Below, piece after piece: positions 46,258 through 55,929 of a stretch of 64,000 bases of DNA (positions are counted from its first letter, which is position 1; the number at the start of each line of letters is the position of its first letter). Position numbers and translations under genes: made by a program. Origin of the DNA: an uncultured Acetatifactor sp. (GTDB taxonomy: Bacteria > Bacillota > Clostridia > Lachnospirales > Lachnospiraceae); contig CAJTZD010000008.1 in assembly GCA_910584235.1 (NCBI GenBank), forward strand, positions 47,553-111,552. Direction: 5' to 3'. Under the pieces are notes generated by a model. It saw only the letters and a list, made by a program, of their open reading frames with translations, was not told where the DNA came from and did not search any database.

Positions 46258-47700
46258 ATGGAGAAAGGGGATACGATTGCGGCAATTGCCACAGGGATGA
46301 CGGATTCCGGAATCGGGATTGTCAGGATAAGCGGCAGTGGGGCAGTGGATGTGGGAAATCGGATTTTCAGGTCTCCCTCCGGGAAAAGGATATTAAGCAG
46401 GGCACAGAGCCATAAGCTCTGTTATGGTTTTGCGGTGGAACAGGATAACGGCTTTGAGATAGATGAGGTTATGGCAGTGGTGATGAAAGCGCCCAGAAGC
46501 TTTACAGGGGAGGATACAGTGGAGCTTCAGTGCCACGGAGGCGTCTTTGTGATGCGAAAGATCCTGGAGGCGGCTTTAAAAGGAGGCGCCAGACTGGCGG
46601 AGCCGGGGGAGTTCACGAAGAGAGCTTTCCTGAACGGGAGAATGGATCTGTCCAGAGCCGAGGCTGTGATGGATGTGATCGGGGCTCAGAACGACAGGGC
46701 GCTTGGCTATTCCCTGGGACAGCTTCGGGGGCGGCTTTCCGGGAAAGTAGAGGAGCTTCGGGGGAGGATTTTGTATGAGACTGCCTTTATCGAGTCGGCT
46801 CTGGACGATCCGGAGCATTACGATTTGGATGGGTACGGGGAAGAACTGTCCGGGAAACTGGATGGTGTATTGAGAGATTTGCGGAAACTGATTGATACGG
46901 CTGACAATGGAAAGCTGATAAAAGAGGGTATCAAAACGGTGATTCTTGGGAAACCGAATGTGGGGAAGTCATCGCTTTTGAATTGTCTTCTGGGGGAGGA
47001 GAGGGCCATTGTGACGGACGTGGCGGGGACTACCAGGGATGTGCTGGAGGAGTCGCTGCGGCTGGGAGATATTTGTCTGAATATCGTAGATACGGCAGGT
47101 ATCCGGGATACGGAGGATACCGTGGAGAAAATTGGCGTGGAGAGAGCTTTGAAATACGCAAGGGAGGCAGATTTAATTGTATATGTTACGGACGCTTCGA
47201 TGGAGCTGGATGAGAATGACAGGGAGATTGTGTCTGTTATTAGGGATAAAAGCACGATAGTGCTGTTGAATAAGAGTGATCTGGAGACTGTGGTCACGGA
47301 AGATGGGATAAAGGCATTATTTTTGGAAGCCACAGGAGATTTGGGAGATTATTTTTCCGTCGATTCTTCCGGTAAGAACAAATTTGCGGTCCTGCATACT
47401 TCCGCAAAGGAAAGTGCAGGGATGGAAGAGCTGGAGCAGACCGTGAAAGAGATGTTCTTCCACGGGGAGATAGACAGCAGCAATGAACTCGTCATCACGA
47501 ATATGCGGCATAAGGAGGCATTGGAGGAGGCCTGTGAGGCTCTGATGCTGGTGCAAGAGAGCATAGAGGACGGGATGCCGGAGGATTTCTATTCCATTGA
47601 TTTGATGAATGCTTATAGGGCGCTGGGTCGTATTATAGGGGAAGAGGTTGACGACGATCTGGTGGAGGAGATTTTCTCTAAATTCTGTATGGGAAAATAG
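46258..47700 (+). CDS. mnmE: tRNA modification GTPase MnmE
   Basis: A 480-residue protein. The N-terminal domain begins DTIAAIATG and has the ECHGG-type LQCHGGVFVM. The G domain has GKPNVGKSSLLN near 224, the switch GTTRDV and DTAG, and NKSD. The C-terminus ends FCMGK, the variant of FCIGK that carries the formyl-transfer cysteine. With MnmG it installs the carboxymethylaminomethyl group at U34. The ATG at 46258 with AAGGGG upstream is preferred over an earlier in-frame non-ATG start. Confidence 0.96.
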   Translation: MEKGDTIAAIATGMTDSGIGIVRISGSGAVDVGNRIFRSPSGKRILSRAQSHKLCYGFAVEQDNGFEIDEVMAVVMKAPRSFTGEDTVELQCHGGVFVMRKILEAALKGGARLAEPGEFTKRAFLNGRMDLSRAEAVMDVIGAQNDRALGYSLGQLRGRLSGKVEELRGRILYETAFIESALDDPEHYDLDGYGEELSGKLDGVLRDLRKLIDTADNGKLIKEGIKTVILGKPNVGKSSLLNCLLGEERAIVTDVAGTTRDVLEESLRLGDICLNIVDTAGIRDTEDTVEKIGVERALKYAREADLIVYVTDASMELDENDREIVSVIRDKSTIVLLNKSDLETVVTEDGIKALFLEATGDLGDYFSVDSSGKNKFAVLHTSAKESAGMEELEQTVKEMFFHGEIDSSNELVITNMRHKEALEEACEALMLVQESIEDGMPEDFYSIDLMNAYRALGRIIGEEVDDDLVEEIFSKFCMGK

Positions 47701-47761
47701 CAGGCATCCTTACATCCTTATTTTCTTCAGGTCTGGATCCTTTTGATTGAGGAGGGACTGG

Positions 47762-47869
47762 ATGAAGATTTTGGGGATACGGCATGAGGAAAGTGAGGCA
47801 GCCGCATATGATGGCGGCATGGGAGAAATTGCGGACACAGGGATAAGCTTGGGGAAGTGGATTGTATGA
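47762..47869 (+). CDS. Small 35-residue ORF coupled to mnmG
   Basis: It encodes MKILGIRHEESEAAAYDGGM followed by 15 more residues. GAGGAGGG lies about 6 bases before its ATG, and its TGA overlaps the mnmG ATG (ATGA at 47866). It fills most of the gap after mnmE. No family is recognised. It could be a true microprotein or a leader ORF whose translation opens the mnmG start. Confidence 0.5.
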   Translation: MKILGIRHEESEAAAYDGGMGEIADTGISLGKWIV

Positions 47870-49773
47870 CGAAATTTTGTGAACAAGTAGACGTATGTGT
47901 AATAGGCGCCGGGCATGCGGGCTGTGAGGCAGCGCTGGCCTGCGCAAGGCTTGGACTGGAGACAGTTATTTTTACGGTGTCAGTGGACAGTATCGCTTTG
48001 ATGCCCTGTAATCCCAATGTGGGAGGATCTTCAAAGGGGCATCTGGTGCGGGAGCTGGACGCTTTGGGCGGAGAGATGGGGAAGAATATCGACAAGACTT
48101 TCATTCAGTCCAAGATGCTGAATGTGTCCAAGGGTCCTGCCGTCCATTCCCTGCGTGCCCAGGCGGACAAAGCGGAATATTCCAGGGCCATGAGGAAAGT
48201 TTTGGAGGATCAGGAGCATCTCACCATCAAGCAGGCGGAGGTCTGCGAGATTCTGTGGGAGGAGATGCCATCAGGAGAATGTCAAAAGAAAATCATAGGT
48301 GTCAGAACCTTTACGGGTATGGTCTATGAGTGTAAGGCGGTGGTCCTCTGCACGGGGACTTATTTAGGAGCCAGATGCCTGTGCGGGGAATCCATCACTC
48401 ATACAGGGCCTAACGGGCTGCAGGCCGCTGTCCATCTGACGGATTCCCTGAAGCGGATGGGTATAGAGATGCGCCGTTTTAAGACAGGGACGCCAGCCAG
48501 GATGGACAGGCGCAGCATTGATTTCTCCAAAATGGAAGAGCAGGTTGGGGATAAGAGGATCACGCCTTTCTCCTTTTCCACAGATCCGGAAAGCATACAA
48601 AAGGAGCAGGTCTCCTGCTGGCTTACCTATACCAATGAGAAAACGCATGAAATTATCAGAGGAAATTTGGACAGATCCCCTATCTACGCAGGGATAATAG
48701 AGGGAACAGGACCCAGGTACTGTCCCTCTATTGAAGACAAAGTTGTAAAGTTTGCTGACAAAGAGAGACATCAGGTTTTCATTGAACCGGAAGGACTCCA
48801 TACCGGCGAAATGTATGTCGGCGGAATGTCTTCCTCTCTGCCGGAGGATGTACAGCTCGCCATGTACAGGACAGTGCCGGGTTTGGAGCACTGCAAGATT
48901 GTCCGCAATGCCTATGCCATCGAATATGACTGCATTAATGCGGGACAGCTTAATGCCACTCTGGAATTCCGGAATGTCAGGGGAATGTTCAGCGCCGGCC
49001 AGTTCAATGGCAGCAGCGGGTATGAGGAGGCCGCCTGCCAGGGGCTGGTGGCCGGGATAAATGCGGCCATGTCCATTCTGGGAAAGGAGCCTTTGACTAT
49101 AGACAGATCAGAGGGCTATATCGGCGTGCTGATAGACGATCTGGTGACCAAGGACAACAGGGAGCCTTATCGGATGATGACCTCCCGGGCGGAATACCGT
49201 CTGCTTCTGCGTCAGGACAATGCGGACCTGCGGCTTCGGAAGAAAGGATATGAGGTGGGGTTGATTTCTGAGGAAGCGTACCAGGCCCTGTTAGAGAAAG
49301 AAAAGCTGATCAATCGGGAGGTTGACAGATTAAAGAATACGTATCTGGGGGCGAATAAGGAGGTTCAGAAATTCCTGGAAGCTCATGGCAGCTCTTCCTT
49401 GAAGACCGCTGCCAGCCTGTCGGAGCTTCTCTGCCGGCCTGAGCTTTCCTATGAAATTTTAGGTGAGATTGATAAGGAGAGAGAGCCTTTGCCTGCCTCT
49501 GTGCTGGAACAGGTGGAGATAGAGATAAAATATGAAGGATATATTCTCAGGCAGAAGCGTCAGGTAGAACAGTTTCAGAAGATGGAGAAGAAGCGGATTC
49601 CTCAGGATATCAATTATGATGATATACTTTCCCTGCGTCTGGAGGCCAGGCAGCATCTGAAACTGTTTCATCCTTCCTCCATCGGACAGGCCTCCCGGAT
49701 TTCCGGCGTATCGCCTGCGGATATTTCCGTCTTGCTGGTCTATATTGAGAAATATAAGAAAGATTTGTCATAA
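47866..49773 (+). CDS. mnmG: tRNA uridine 5-carboxymethylaminomethyl modification enzyme MnmG
   Basis: A 635-residue FAD enzyme. The dinucleotide site VIGAGHAGCEAALA is near residue 13, followed by the family segments NPNVGGSSKGHLVRE and GPRYCPSIEDKV. The C-terminus carries YEGYILRQ and the ISGVSPADIS helices that bind MnmE and tRNA. The ATG overlaps the small upstream ORF. Confidence 0.97.
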   Translation: MTKFCEQVDVCVIGAGHAGCEAALACARLGLETVIFTVSVDSIALMPCNPNVGGSSKGHLVRELDALGGEMGKNIDKTFIQSKMLNVSKGPAVHSLRAQADKAEYSRAMRKVLEDQEHLTIKQAEVCEILWEEMPSGECQKKIIGVRTFTGMVYECKAVVLCTGTYLGARCLCGESITHTGPNGLQAAVHLTDSLKRMGIEMRRFKTGTPARMDRRSIDFSKMEEQVGDKRITPFSFSTDPESIQKEQVSCWLTYTNEKTHEIIRGNLDRSPIYAGIIEGTGPRYCPSIEDKVVKFADKERHQVFIEPEGLHTGEMYVGGMSSSLPEDVQLAMYRTVPGLEHCKIVRNAYAIEYDCINAGQLNATLEFRNVRGMFSAGQFNGSSGYEEAACQGLVAGINAAMSILGKEPLTIDRSEGYIGVLIDDLVTKDNREPYRMMTSRAEYRLLLRQDNADLRLRKKGYEVGLISEEAYQALLEKEKLINREVDRLKNTYLGANKEVQKFLEAHGSSSLKTAASLSELLCRPELSYEILGEIDKEREPLPASVLEQVEIEIKYEGYILRQKRQVEQFQKMEKKRIPQDINYDDILSLRLEARQHLKLFHPSSIGQASRISGVSPADISVLLVYIEKYKKDLS

Positions 49774-49839
49774 AATTTATAAGAAATCCTTAAAAGTGTG
49801 TTAATTCTTATTATGATTTATTCCTGGATTAGAAAGATA

Positions 49840-49848
49840 TGATATAAT
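49840..49848 (+). promoter_or_regulatory. Extended -10 promoter for the alarmone synthetase
   Basis: TGATATAAT gives a TGn-extended -10 (TATAAT at 49843-49848). No good -35 is present at 16-18 bases upstream. The start codon follows 67 bases later. Confidence 0.5.
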
Positions 49849-49914
49849 GTTGATTCAGAGAGGCATTGTGCCAGCTTTTGATTATAATCTGGACATGCAA
49901 GGAGGTTCTGATCC

Positions 49915-50571
49915 ATGAATGAAACGGAAAATCTGGAAGTCAGTGGAATTCCCCTGGGATTCCCTACATCTTTTGCGCAAATAAAGGAAATGACAATGCT
50001 TTATTCCTGCGCCATGCGGGAAATCTGCACGAAGCTGGAGAATCTGAGTCAGGAATTCGAGCTGAAAGAGGCCAGAAATCCCATACAGCACATCAATCAC
50101 AGACTTAAGAAAACGGAGAGCATCCGTAATAAAATGCTCCAGAGAGGTCTTCCGCTGGAATACGAGGTAATGAGAGATGAGATCACAGACATAGGCGGTA
50201 TTCGTGTCATCTGTTCTTATATCAATGATATCTATGCGATTGCAAATATGCTGAAACAGCAGGATGATCTGTTGATTGTGAGAGAAAAGGACTACATATC
50301 CAATCCAAAGAAAAATGGATACAGAAGTTACCATCTGATTGTGGCGATTCCGATTTTTCTCTCTTCGGAGAAGCAGATCATTCCGGTAGAAATCCAGATG
50401 AGGACTATCGCCATGGACTTTTGGGCCAGTTTAGAGCATCAGCTTCGTTATAAAACTACGGCATCAGTTTCGGATTCCACCAGAAAGAGACTTACCAATA
50501 TCGCCCAGGACATTTTCAATGCGGATGTGGAAATGCAGCAAATATATGAGGAAATTATTGCAATGGAATAA
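49915..50571 (+). CDS. Small alarmone synthetase (RelA/SpoT synthetase domain, RelQ-like)
   Basis: A 218-residue single-domain (p)ppGpp synthetase. Motifs are RDEITDIGGIRVICSYI near residue 82, DYISNPKKNGYRSYHL near 125 and the catalytic-Glu region VEIQMRTIAMDFWASLEHQ near 158. No HD hydrolase or TGS domain is present. Size fits RelQ/YjbM. GGAGG lies 9 bases before the ATG. It would make alarmone from ATP and GTP or GDP in the cytoplasm. Confidence 0.92.
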   Translation: MNETENLEVSGIPLGFPTSFAQIKEMTMLYSCAMREICTKLENLSQEFELKEARNPIQHINHRLKKTESIRNKMLQRGLPLEYEVMRDEITDIGGIRVICSYINDIYAIANMLKQQDDLLIVREKDYISNPKKNGYRSYHLIVAIPIFLSSEKQIIPVEIQMRTIAMDFWASLEHQLRYKTTASVSDSTRKRLTNIAQDIFNADVEMQQIYEEIIAME

Positions 50572-50575
50572 ATAG

Positions 50576-50613
50576 AAAAAAGGACTGGCTCCCGCCGGGG
50601 GACCAGTCCTTTC
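50576..50613. terminator. Bidirectional terminator
   Basis: AAAAAAGGACTGG pairs with CCAGTCCTTT around a 14-base centre, with A-run before and T's after. It serves the alarmone synthetase (rightward) and the MCP gene (leftward). Confidence 0.8.
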
Positions 50614-50621
50614 ATATGTTT

Positions 50622-52358
50622 TTAATTCAGATCGATTATATTTGAAGAGGATGCGGAATAACTGTTGTATTCTGCCTGGGAAGCCATTCTGGCGTATTCT
50701 TCCCGCAGCTTGAATTTTGCTACCAGATTCTTCAGCATGGAAGCCTGCTCCGAAAGCTCCTGGCTGGCGGCGGCGCTTTCCTCCGCAGTAGCGGAATTGG
50801 TCTGTACAACGCTGGAAATCTGGTCCACACCTAATGTAACCTGCTCAATGGCGCCGGCCTGTTCCTCGGCGGCGTTTGCAATCTCGTCAACCTTGGTGGA
50901 AGCGGAACGTACATGGTCTACTACCTGTACCAGAGATTCGGCTGTGGAATTGGCCAGCTTGGTGCCTCTTGTGACAGCATTGACGGAATTCTCTATCAGC
51001 TCGGCCGTATTCTTAGATGCCACGGAACTCTTGCTGGCAAGGCTTCTGACTTCCTCAGCCACAACCGCAAATCCTTTTCCTGCTTCCCCTGCTCTCGCGG
51101 CTTCTACAGCGGCATTCAGAGCCAGGATATTGGTCTGGAAAGCAATGTCTTCAATGGTCTTGATAATCTTGCTGATTTCATTGGAGGAGCGTGCGATTTC
51201 CTCCATGGCTGTCATCATGTCATGCATCTGGTTGTTGCAGATTTCTGCCTCGTCACCGGCGGTGTTGGAACGTGTCCTGGCTTCTATGGCATTTTCAGCG
51301 GTGGTGTTGACCTGATGGGAGATATTGGTAATGGTGGAGGCCAGTTCTTCCACGGAAGCGGCCTGCTCGGTAGCGCCCTGTGCCAGAGCCTGCGCGCCAT
51401 TGGATACCTGTCCGGATCCGGATGCCACCTGATCCGCGCTGAGGTTGATCTGTCCTAAGGTAACGCTTAAGTCTTTGTTCAGCTTGCGGATGGAGAGCAG
51501 GAGGCTTTGCAGATTGCCTACATATTTATCTTCCGCTTTGGTACGGACATCGAAGTTGCCGTCAGCCATCTCGCTTAAGAGTCTGGACGCATCGGAGATG
51601 ACGCTATCCAGAATGTAAGTCATATTCTTAAAGGATTTGGTAAGGCTTCCCAACTCGTCCTTGGATTCGTAGGTTACGTTGATATCGAAATGTCCGTTGA
51701 CGATTTTCTCTGCCGCATCCTCCAGCTGACGTAAAGGCTTGGTAATGGATCTGGTCAGGTATGTAGAAAGGAGGATAGTGATAACCAACGCGGCCGCGGC
51801 CATGCCGACCTGTGCGGCTACCAGCCATTCCTGCATCTCTACGGTGCTGAGATAATTTTCTTCTGCCGTCTTTTCCTCTTCGGTGCTGATCTGGATCAGG
51901 GTATTTACCGCCTCTTCTACCAGGGGTTGATATTCGTTAAGAAGCATGGACTGTGCCTGGAGGTTGTCCGTCTCTGCCAATTTGATAATTTCCTGTTGCA
52001 GAGATATAGCCTCTACGATACTGGTCTCAAAAGATTGCAGCAACTCGGTGTTGCCGGTAAAATTCTCATGCAGCCATGTGGCATTTTCCTCCAGAGACGC
52101 CAGTTCCTTTTGCAGTTCGTCCTGGTAGGTCTGCTTGTTATCAATTGTGATAAATGAGAGGTTCTTGACAATGATCTGCAGACCCCGGCGCATGCTCATG
52201 ATATTGTTCGTCACCTTATACTCCACATTATAAAATTCGGAGTATTTGCTTGCATTGGTCTGCAGGCCCGTAATGGCTATGGCAACTGTCCCAATGAACA
52301 ATATGATGACCAGCATGAAAGTCACCAAAAGTTTTGTCCTTATTTTTAGATTCTTCAT
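50622..52358 (-). CDS. Methyl-accepting chemotaxis protein
   Basis: A 578-residue membrane receptor. TM1 lies at residues 9-30, then about 155 mostly helical residues outside (4HB-type sensor), TM2 near 187-207, HAMP near 208-262, and the cytoplasmic signalling domain with the hairpin tip EDIAFQTNILALNAAVEAAR and GKGFAVVAEEVRSLA near 410-440. No C-terminal CheR-binding pentapeptide is visible. No che genes are nearby, so it stands alone. GGAGGG precedes its ATG. The ligand is unknown. Confidence 0.94.
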   Translation of the reverse strand: MKNLKIRTKLLVTFMLVIILFIGTVAIAITGLQTNASKYSEFYNVEYKVTNNIMSMRRGLQIIVKNLSFITIDNKQTYQDELQKELASLEENATWLHENFTGNTELLQSFETSIVEAISLQQEIIKLAETDNLQAQSMLLNEYQPLVEEAVNTLIQISTEEEKTAEENYLSTVEMQEWLVAAQVGMAAAALVITILLSTYLTRSITKPLRQLEDAAEKIVNGHFDINVTYESKDELGSLTKSFKNMTYILDSVISDASRLLSEMADGNFDVRTKAEDKYVGNLQSLLLSIRKLNKDLSVTLGQINLSADQVASGSGQVSNGAQALAQGATEQAASVEELASTITNISHQVNTTAENAIEARTRSNTAGDEAEICNNQMHDMMTAMEEIARSSNEISKIIKTIEDIAFQTNILALNAAVEAARAGEAGKGFAVVAEEVRSLASKSSVASKNTAELIENSVNAVTRGTKLANSTAESLVQVVDHVRSASTKVDEIANAAEEQAGAIEQVTLGVDQISSVVQTNSATAEESAAASQELSEQASMLKNLVAKFKLREEYARMASQAEYNSYSASSSNIIDLN

Positions 52359-52458
52359 GTTACCCTCCTGGCAAAATGTTTTTTATATGTTGATTATAAT
52401 AGATTATTGTCAATCTGTCCACTCCATTTGCAAATATATGTGAAATCTTTATAAGACA

Positions 52459-52488
52459 TTGTGAGAAAGGGATAAAATATGTTATAAT
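52459..52488 (+). promoter_or_regulatory. rsmG: Predicted rsmG promoter
   Basis: TTGTGA (52459-52464) and TATAAT (52483-52488) are spaced by 18 bases, about 70 bases before rsmG. Confidence 0.55.
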
Positions 52489-52560
52489 ATGGAAACAGAC
52501 AGGATTTTTTAGGCCGGGAAAGGGTTAAAAATAAAATCTAGGGAAAAGCAGGGATTTTAA

Positions 52561-53283
52561 ATGGAAAAATATCATGTTGACACATTTCTAAAAGATCTGG
52601 AGTCATTGGGTATCTTTTTGTCCGGGGAGCAGACAGAGCAGTTTCTTTGTTACTATGAAATGTTGGTGGAATGGAACGGGAAAATGAACCTGACGGCTAT
52701 TACAGCATTTGAGGATGTGTTGAAAAAGCATTTTGTGGACAGTCTTTCCCTGATAAAGGTATGTGACCTGAGACAGGATCTGAATCTCATTGACGTAGGG
52801 ACCGGGGCAGGATTCCCGGGTCTTGCCTTAAAGATTGCTTTTCCCGGACTGAAAGTCACATTGTTGGATTCTCTGAATAAGAGGATTCAGTTTCTGGACG
52901 CGGTCATAGGAAAATTTCAGTTGAAGAACGTACAGACAGTGCATGGCAGGGCAGAGGATTATGCAAAACCGGGAAAATTGAGAGAAACTTTTGATCTGTG
53001 TGTGTCCAGGGCAGTGGCAAATCTTTCCACTTTATCGGAATATTGTCTTCCTTTTGTAAAAAAAGGGGGTTTGTTTGTGGCCTATAAATCAGAGAAAGCG
53101 GCTTCGGAAATCGAACAGGCAGGAAAGGCTATTGCTTTGCTTGGAGGCAGGATAGGGGAGAGGATAGAATTTACCCTGCCGGATTCCGATATTTACAGAA
53201 GCCTGTATGTGATTGAAAAGACGGAAAGGACACCGGGCAAATATCCCAGAAAAGCCGGTCTGCCCTCTAAGGAACCATTGTAA
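52561..53283 (+). CDS. rsmG: 16S rRNA (guanine-527-N7)-methyltransferase RsmG (GidB)
   Basis: A 240-residue SAM-dependent methyltransferase. Motif I DVGTGAGFPGLALKI is near residue 78, followed by LLDSLNKRIQFLD, and the family's N-terminal WNGKMNLTAI is present. It acts on 16S rRNA G527. It is usually next to mnmG; here the alarmone synthetase and MCP genes intervene. Confidence 0.96.
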   Translation: MEKYHVDTFLKDLESLGIFLSGEQTEQFLCYYEMLVEWNGKMNLTAITAFEDVLKKHFVDSLSLIKVCDLRQDLNLIDVGTGAGFPGLALKIAFPGLKVTLLDSLNKRIQFLDAVIGKFQLKNVQTVHGRAEDYAKPGKLRETFDLCVSRAVANLSTLSEYCLPFVKKGGLFVAYKSEKAASEIEQAGKAIALLGGRIGERIEFTLPDSDIYRSLYVIEKTERTPGKYPRKAGLPSKEPL

Positions 53284-53325
53284 GGATTTTCAGATTCAGG
53301 ATATGCGGAGGAAAGGGGAATATCT

Positions 53326-53841
53326 ATGACATTGGATGATAGGAATGCTTTACAGGAAGTAGTGCGTTATCTGCGCTGCCAGGCAGATACCCTGCAGACC
53401 CAAATAGAGGAAGAGCTGGAAGTTATCAAAGAAGCACAGTTACATCTGCAGACTATTGAAAATCTGGAGCCTGAGGACAGAAAGATTTTTTCTCCCAGAA
53501 GTATGGATGTGTATAAAGAGAAAATCCAGATGACAAGGACGGAAAAATCATTTCATGAGGACAGAAACAAGGTTTTGCTTGAAAGGAAAGCAGTGCTGGA
53601 TAATCAGATAACAAAGCTTGAGACTGTTTTGCAACATCAGCAAAGAGAGATTTCCGCTGAGAAAAAGAGGATTCAGAAGCAGTTTCAGGTTTTTTGGAAG
53701 AAGCTGGAGGAAATTATAAGCAGGATAGAAAAAAGCAGCGCATCCATTGACAGAAATCCCATCCAGGCCAGGCAGGATTTTGCGATTATAGCGAAAACTT
53801 TGCAGGAGGCCGTGGAGAATATGAAGAAGAATGCAGGATGA
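53326..53841 (+). CDS. Coiled-coil protein of unknown function
   Basis: A 171-residue protein, nearly all charged helix with heptad repeats (residues about 10-60 and 75-150) and no membrane segment. GGAAAGGGGAATATC precedes the ATG. It lies 42 bases after rsmG and is followed by a strong terminator, so it is probably the last gene of the rsmG transcript. No family is recognised. Confidence 0.75.
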   Translation: MTLDDRNALQEVVRYLRCQADTLQTQIEEELEVIKEAQLHLQTIENLEPEDRKIFSPRSMDVYKEKIQMTRTEKSFHEDRNKVLLERKAVLDNQITKLETVLQHQQREISAEKKRIQKQFQVFWKKLEEIISRIEKSSASIDRNPIQARQDFAIIAKTLQEAVENMKKNAG

Positions 53842-53847
53842 ATTATG

Positions 53848-53890
53848 AAAAAAACGAAGCCGTTGCTATTGGCAGCGGGCTTCGTTTTTT
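53848..53890 (+). terminator. Rho-independent terminator
   Basis: AAAAACGAAGCC pairs with GGCTTCGTTTTTT around a 15-base loop region. It ends the rsmG transcript and may serve the oppositely oriented dehydrogenase gene too. Confidence 0.85.
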
Positions 53891-53926
53891 ATTACTTATG
53901 TTAGAATCCAGGACAGGATTCTATGT

Positions 53927-55078
53927 TCAGATTTCAGGAATCTCGATTTCAATCTCATGGCCTACGGCATTGGACTTGACTATACCATCAATGATAGCCT
54001 GGTTGTACAGAATCTGGCTGGAGGGGATGGTAGCGGTGCCGCCGTTTTTCACAGCGTTTACAAAAGAGCGGAGTTTCTCATGGAACAGATTACCGCTGGG
54101 ATCCAAAGGAATCTCCGTACAGGTATTCTTGCCTGCAATGGTCTTGTAAATCTTCAGAGGCTTATCAAAGTCTCCGTTCCAGCATTCGGTGGAAGGAATC
54201 TTCAGACCGCCCTTTGTACCAAGAATCAGAGCATCTCCCGCCGTATCCATATGCATGGCCCAGGAAATCCTGAAGTCCAGCATAATCCCCCCTTCCAGAC
54301 GGATAAATCCAGCCGCAAAGTCGTCTACGCCAAAGACATCCGCATACTCGGGATGGCCGGGATAGGTATTGGGATCCTTGCCAAAGAAGTCAGAGGTATA
54401 ACCGGTGACAGTCAAAGGCTTTGGATAGCCAACAGCGTTCAGCAGCATGTCCAGAGAGTAGCAGCCAATATCGCCCATTGCGCCGATGCCGCCTGTCTCT
54501 TTATCAATGAAAGTAGTACCGTAGGGAGTAGGAATACCGCTTCTGCGTCCGCCGCCTGACTGGATATAATAAATCTTGCCCAACTCACCGGAATCCACGA
54601 TCTGTTTGATGCGCTGCATGTTTACGCTCATTCGGGGCTGGAAGCCGATGGTGAGGATTTTGCCGCTCTTTTTCTCGGCTCTCATGACCTCAACGGCCTC
54701 GTCTAAGGTAACGGTGAAAGGTTTTTCCAGCATGACATTTACGCCATGCTCCAAAGCGTCTATGGTACAGGGAGCGTGCTGGCAATTGTAGGTGCAGATG
54801 CTGACTGCATCCAGCTCCTCAGCCTCCAGCATGGCATGGCCGCTTTCATAACAGCGTGTGTTCTCTATGCCGTTTTTCTTACAGAATTTCTCGGCCTTGC
54901 CGGGAACTAAATCAGCGGCAGCCACCAGCTCTACATCCGGCATTTCTTTGTAGCATCTTACATGTTCCTCTGCAATCCATCCAGTGCCGATGATGCCTAC
55001 TTTTATCTTTTTGGTGGTATCGATTTCGGGCTCTTCATCAAAGATATGTTCAAAACGATCCAGTATGTTTTCTCCCAT
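53927..55078 (-). CDS. Gfo/Idh/MocA family oxidoreductase
   Basis: About 383 residues. The NAD(P)-binding GIIGTGWIAEEH is near residue 28, the family EKP motif (MLEKPFTVT) near 118 and the catalytic-region GDIGCYSLDMLL near 205. It would oxidise a sugar or cyclitol. It lies 47 bases after a sugar isomerase/epimerase gene, a common pairing in inositol or keto-glycoside catabolism; the substrate is not deducible. The second in-frame ATG is used because GGAG is then 9 bases upstream. Confidence 0.9.
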   Translation of the reverse strand: MGENILDRFEHIFDEEPEIDTTKKIKVGIIGTGWIAEEHVRCYKEMPDVELVAAADLVPGKAEKFCKKNGIENTRCYESGHAMLEAEELDAVSICTYNCQHAPCTIDALEHGVNVMLEKPFTVTLDEAVEVMRAEKKSGKILTIGFQPRMSVNMQRIKQIVDSGELGKIYYIQSGGGRRSGIPTPYGTTFIDKETGGIGAMGDIGCYSLDMLLNAVGYPKPLTVTGYTSDFFGKDPNTYPGHPEYADVFGVDDFAAGFIRLEGGIMLDFRISWAMHMDTAGDALILGTKGGLKIPSTECWNGDFDKPLKIYKTIAGKNTCTEIPLDPSGNLFHEKLRSFVNAVKNGGTATIPSSQILYNQAIIDGIVKSNAVGHEIEIEIPEI

Positions 55079-55125
55079 TTTCATCTTCTCCTTTTCATGT
55101 AGTTTTTGCCTCTAACGGAATTTAA

Positions 55126-55929
55126 TTACAAAAAAGACTTCAGGTAACGGATACTCATCTCAGCGCATTCCATGGAAGTGCGGTTCATGGTGGGACTGTC
55201 TTGCTCTACCACAAACCATTCGCTTCCGGCATCGTCACCGGCAGCAATGATGGAGGGAACATCCTGCAGTCCATAGCCAACGGGGCGGAATTCAAATTTG
55301 CTGGACACATCCTCTTTCTTTTCCTCACCGCCGATCAGGCCGTACATATTCTCGCTTTTCTGGCCTGTGAAATCCTTTAAATGCACAATGGGAGCTCTGC
55401 CGGAATATTTGCGGATATATACGGGAGGCTTTTCCCCGCCTACATTGACCCAGCATACATCCAGTTCTGTCTGCAGCAGATCGGGAGAAATTTCTTCATA
55501 GTAGGCATCCAGGATATATCTGCCGTCAATCTTCTCAAATTCAAAGTCATGATTGTGATATAACAGCTGCATTCCTCTGGCCTTGCAGCGCTCTCCGGCT
55601 TTTTGGATACGCTCAATAGTGGATTTCAGCTCTTCCGCATTTTTTGGTCCTGTAAGCCAGGGAATGGCAATGTACTTCATGCCTGTGGCAGCGAAGTCAT
55701 CAAGAACCGCGTCATCTTCGATCAGGTTCAGATTGACATGTGCGGAGACCAGCTCCAATCCGATTTCGTCCAGGATCTTTTTGATTTCCACGGCTTTCAT
55801 GTCATAGGTTCCGGCCAATTCCACGCCGTCGTACCCCATTTCCTTTACCTTGCGCATGGTACCTGCGAAATCCTGTTCCGCGAAGTCACGTACAGTATAG
55901 ACCTGTAGTGCAATAAGGTGTTTCTTCAT
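55126..55929 (-). CDS. Sugar phosphate isomerase/epimerase (AP endonuclease 2-like TIM barrel)
   Basis: A 267-residue TIM barrel. Visible are LQVYTVRD near the start, GYDGVELAG, the metal-ligand region LLYHNHDFEFE near 145, ELDVCWVNVGG near 177 and HLKDFTG near 206. AAAGGAG lies 10 bases before the ATG. It forms an operon with the following dehydrogenase gene. Confidence 0.9.
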   Translation of the reverse strand: MKKHLIALQVYTVRDFAEQDFAGTMRKVKEMGYDGVELAGTYDMKAVEIKKILDEIGLELVSAHVNLNLIEDDAVLDDFAATGMKYIAIPWLTGPKNAEELKSTIERIQKAGERCKARGMQLLYHNHDFEFEKIDGRYILDAYYEEISPDLLQTELDVCWVNVGGEKPPVYIRKYSGRAPIVHLKDFTGQKSENMYGLIGGEEKKEDVSSKFEFRPVGYGLQDVPSIIAAGDDAGSEWFVVEQDSPTMNRTSMECAEMSIRYLKSFL

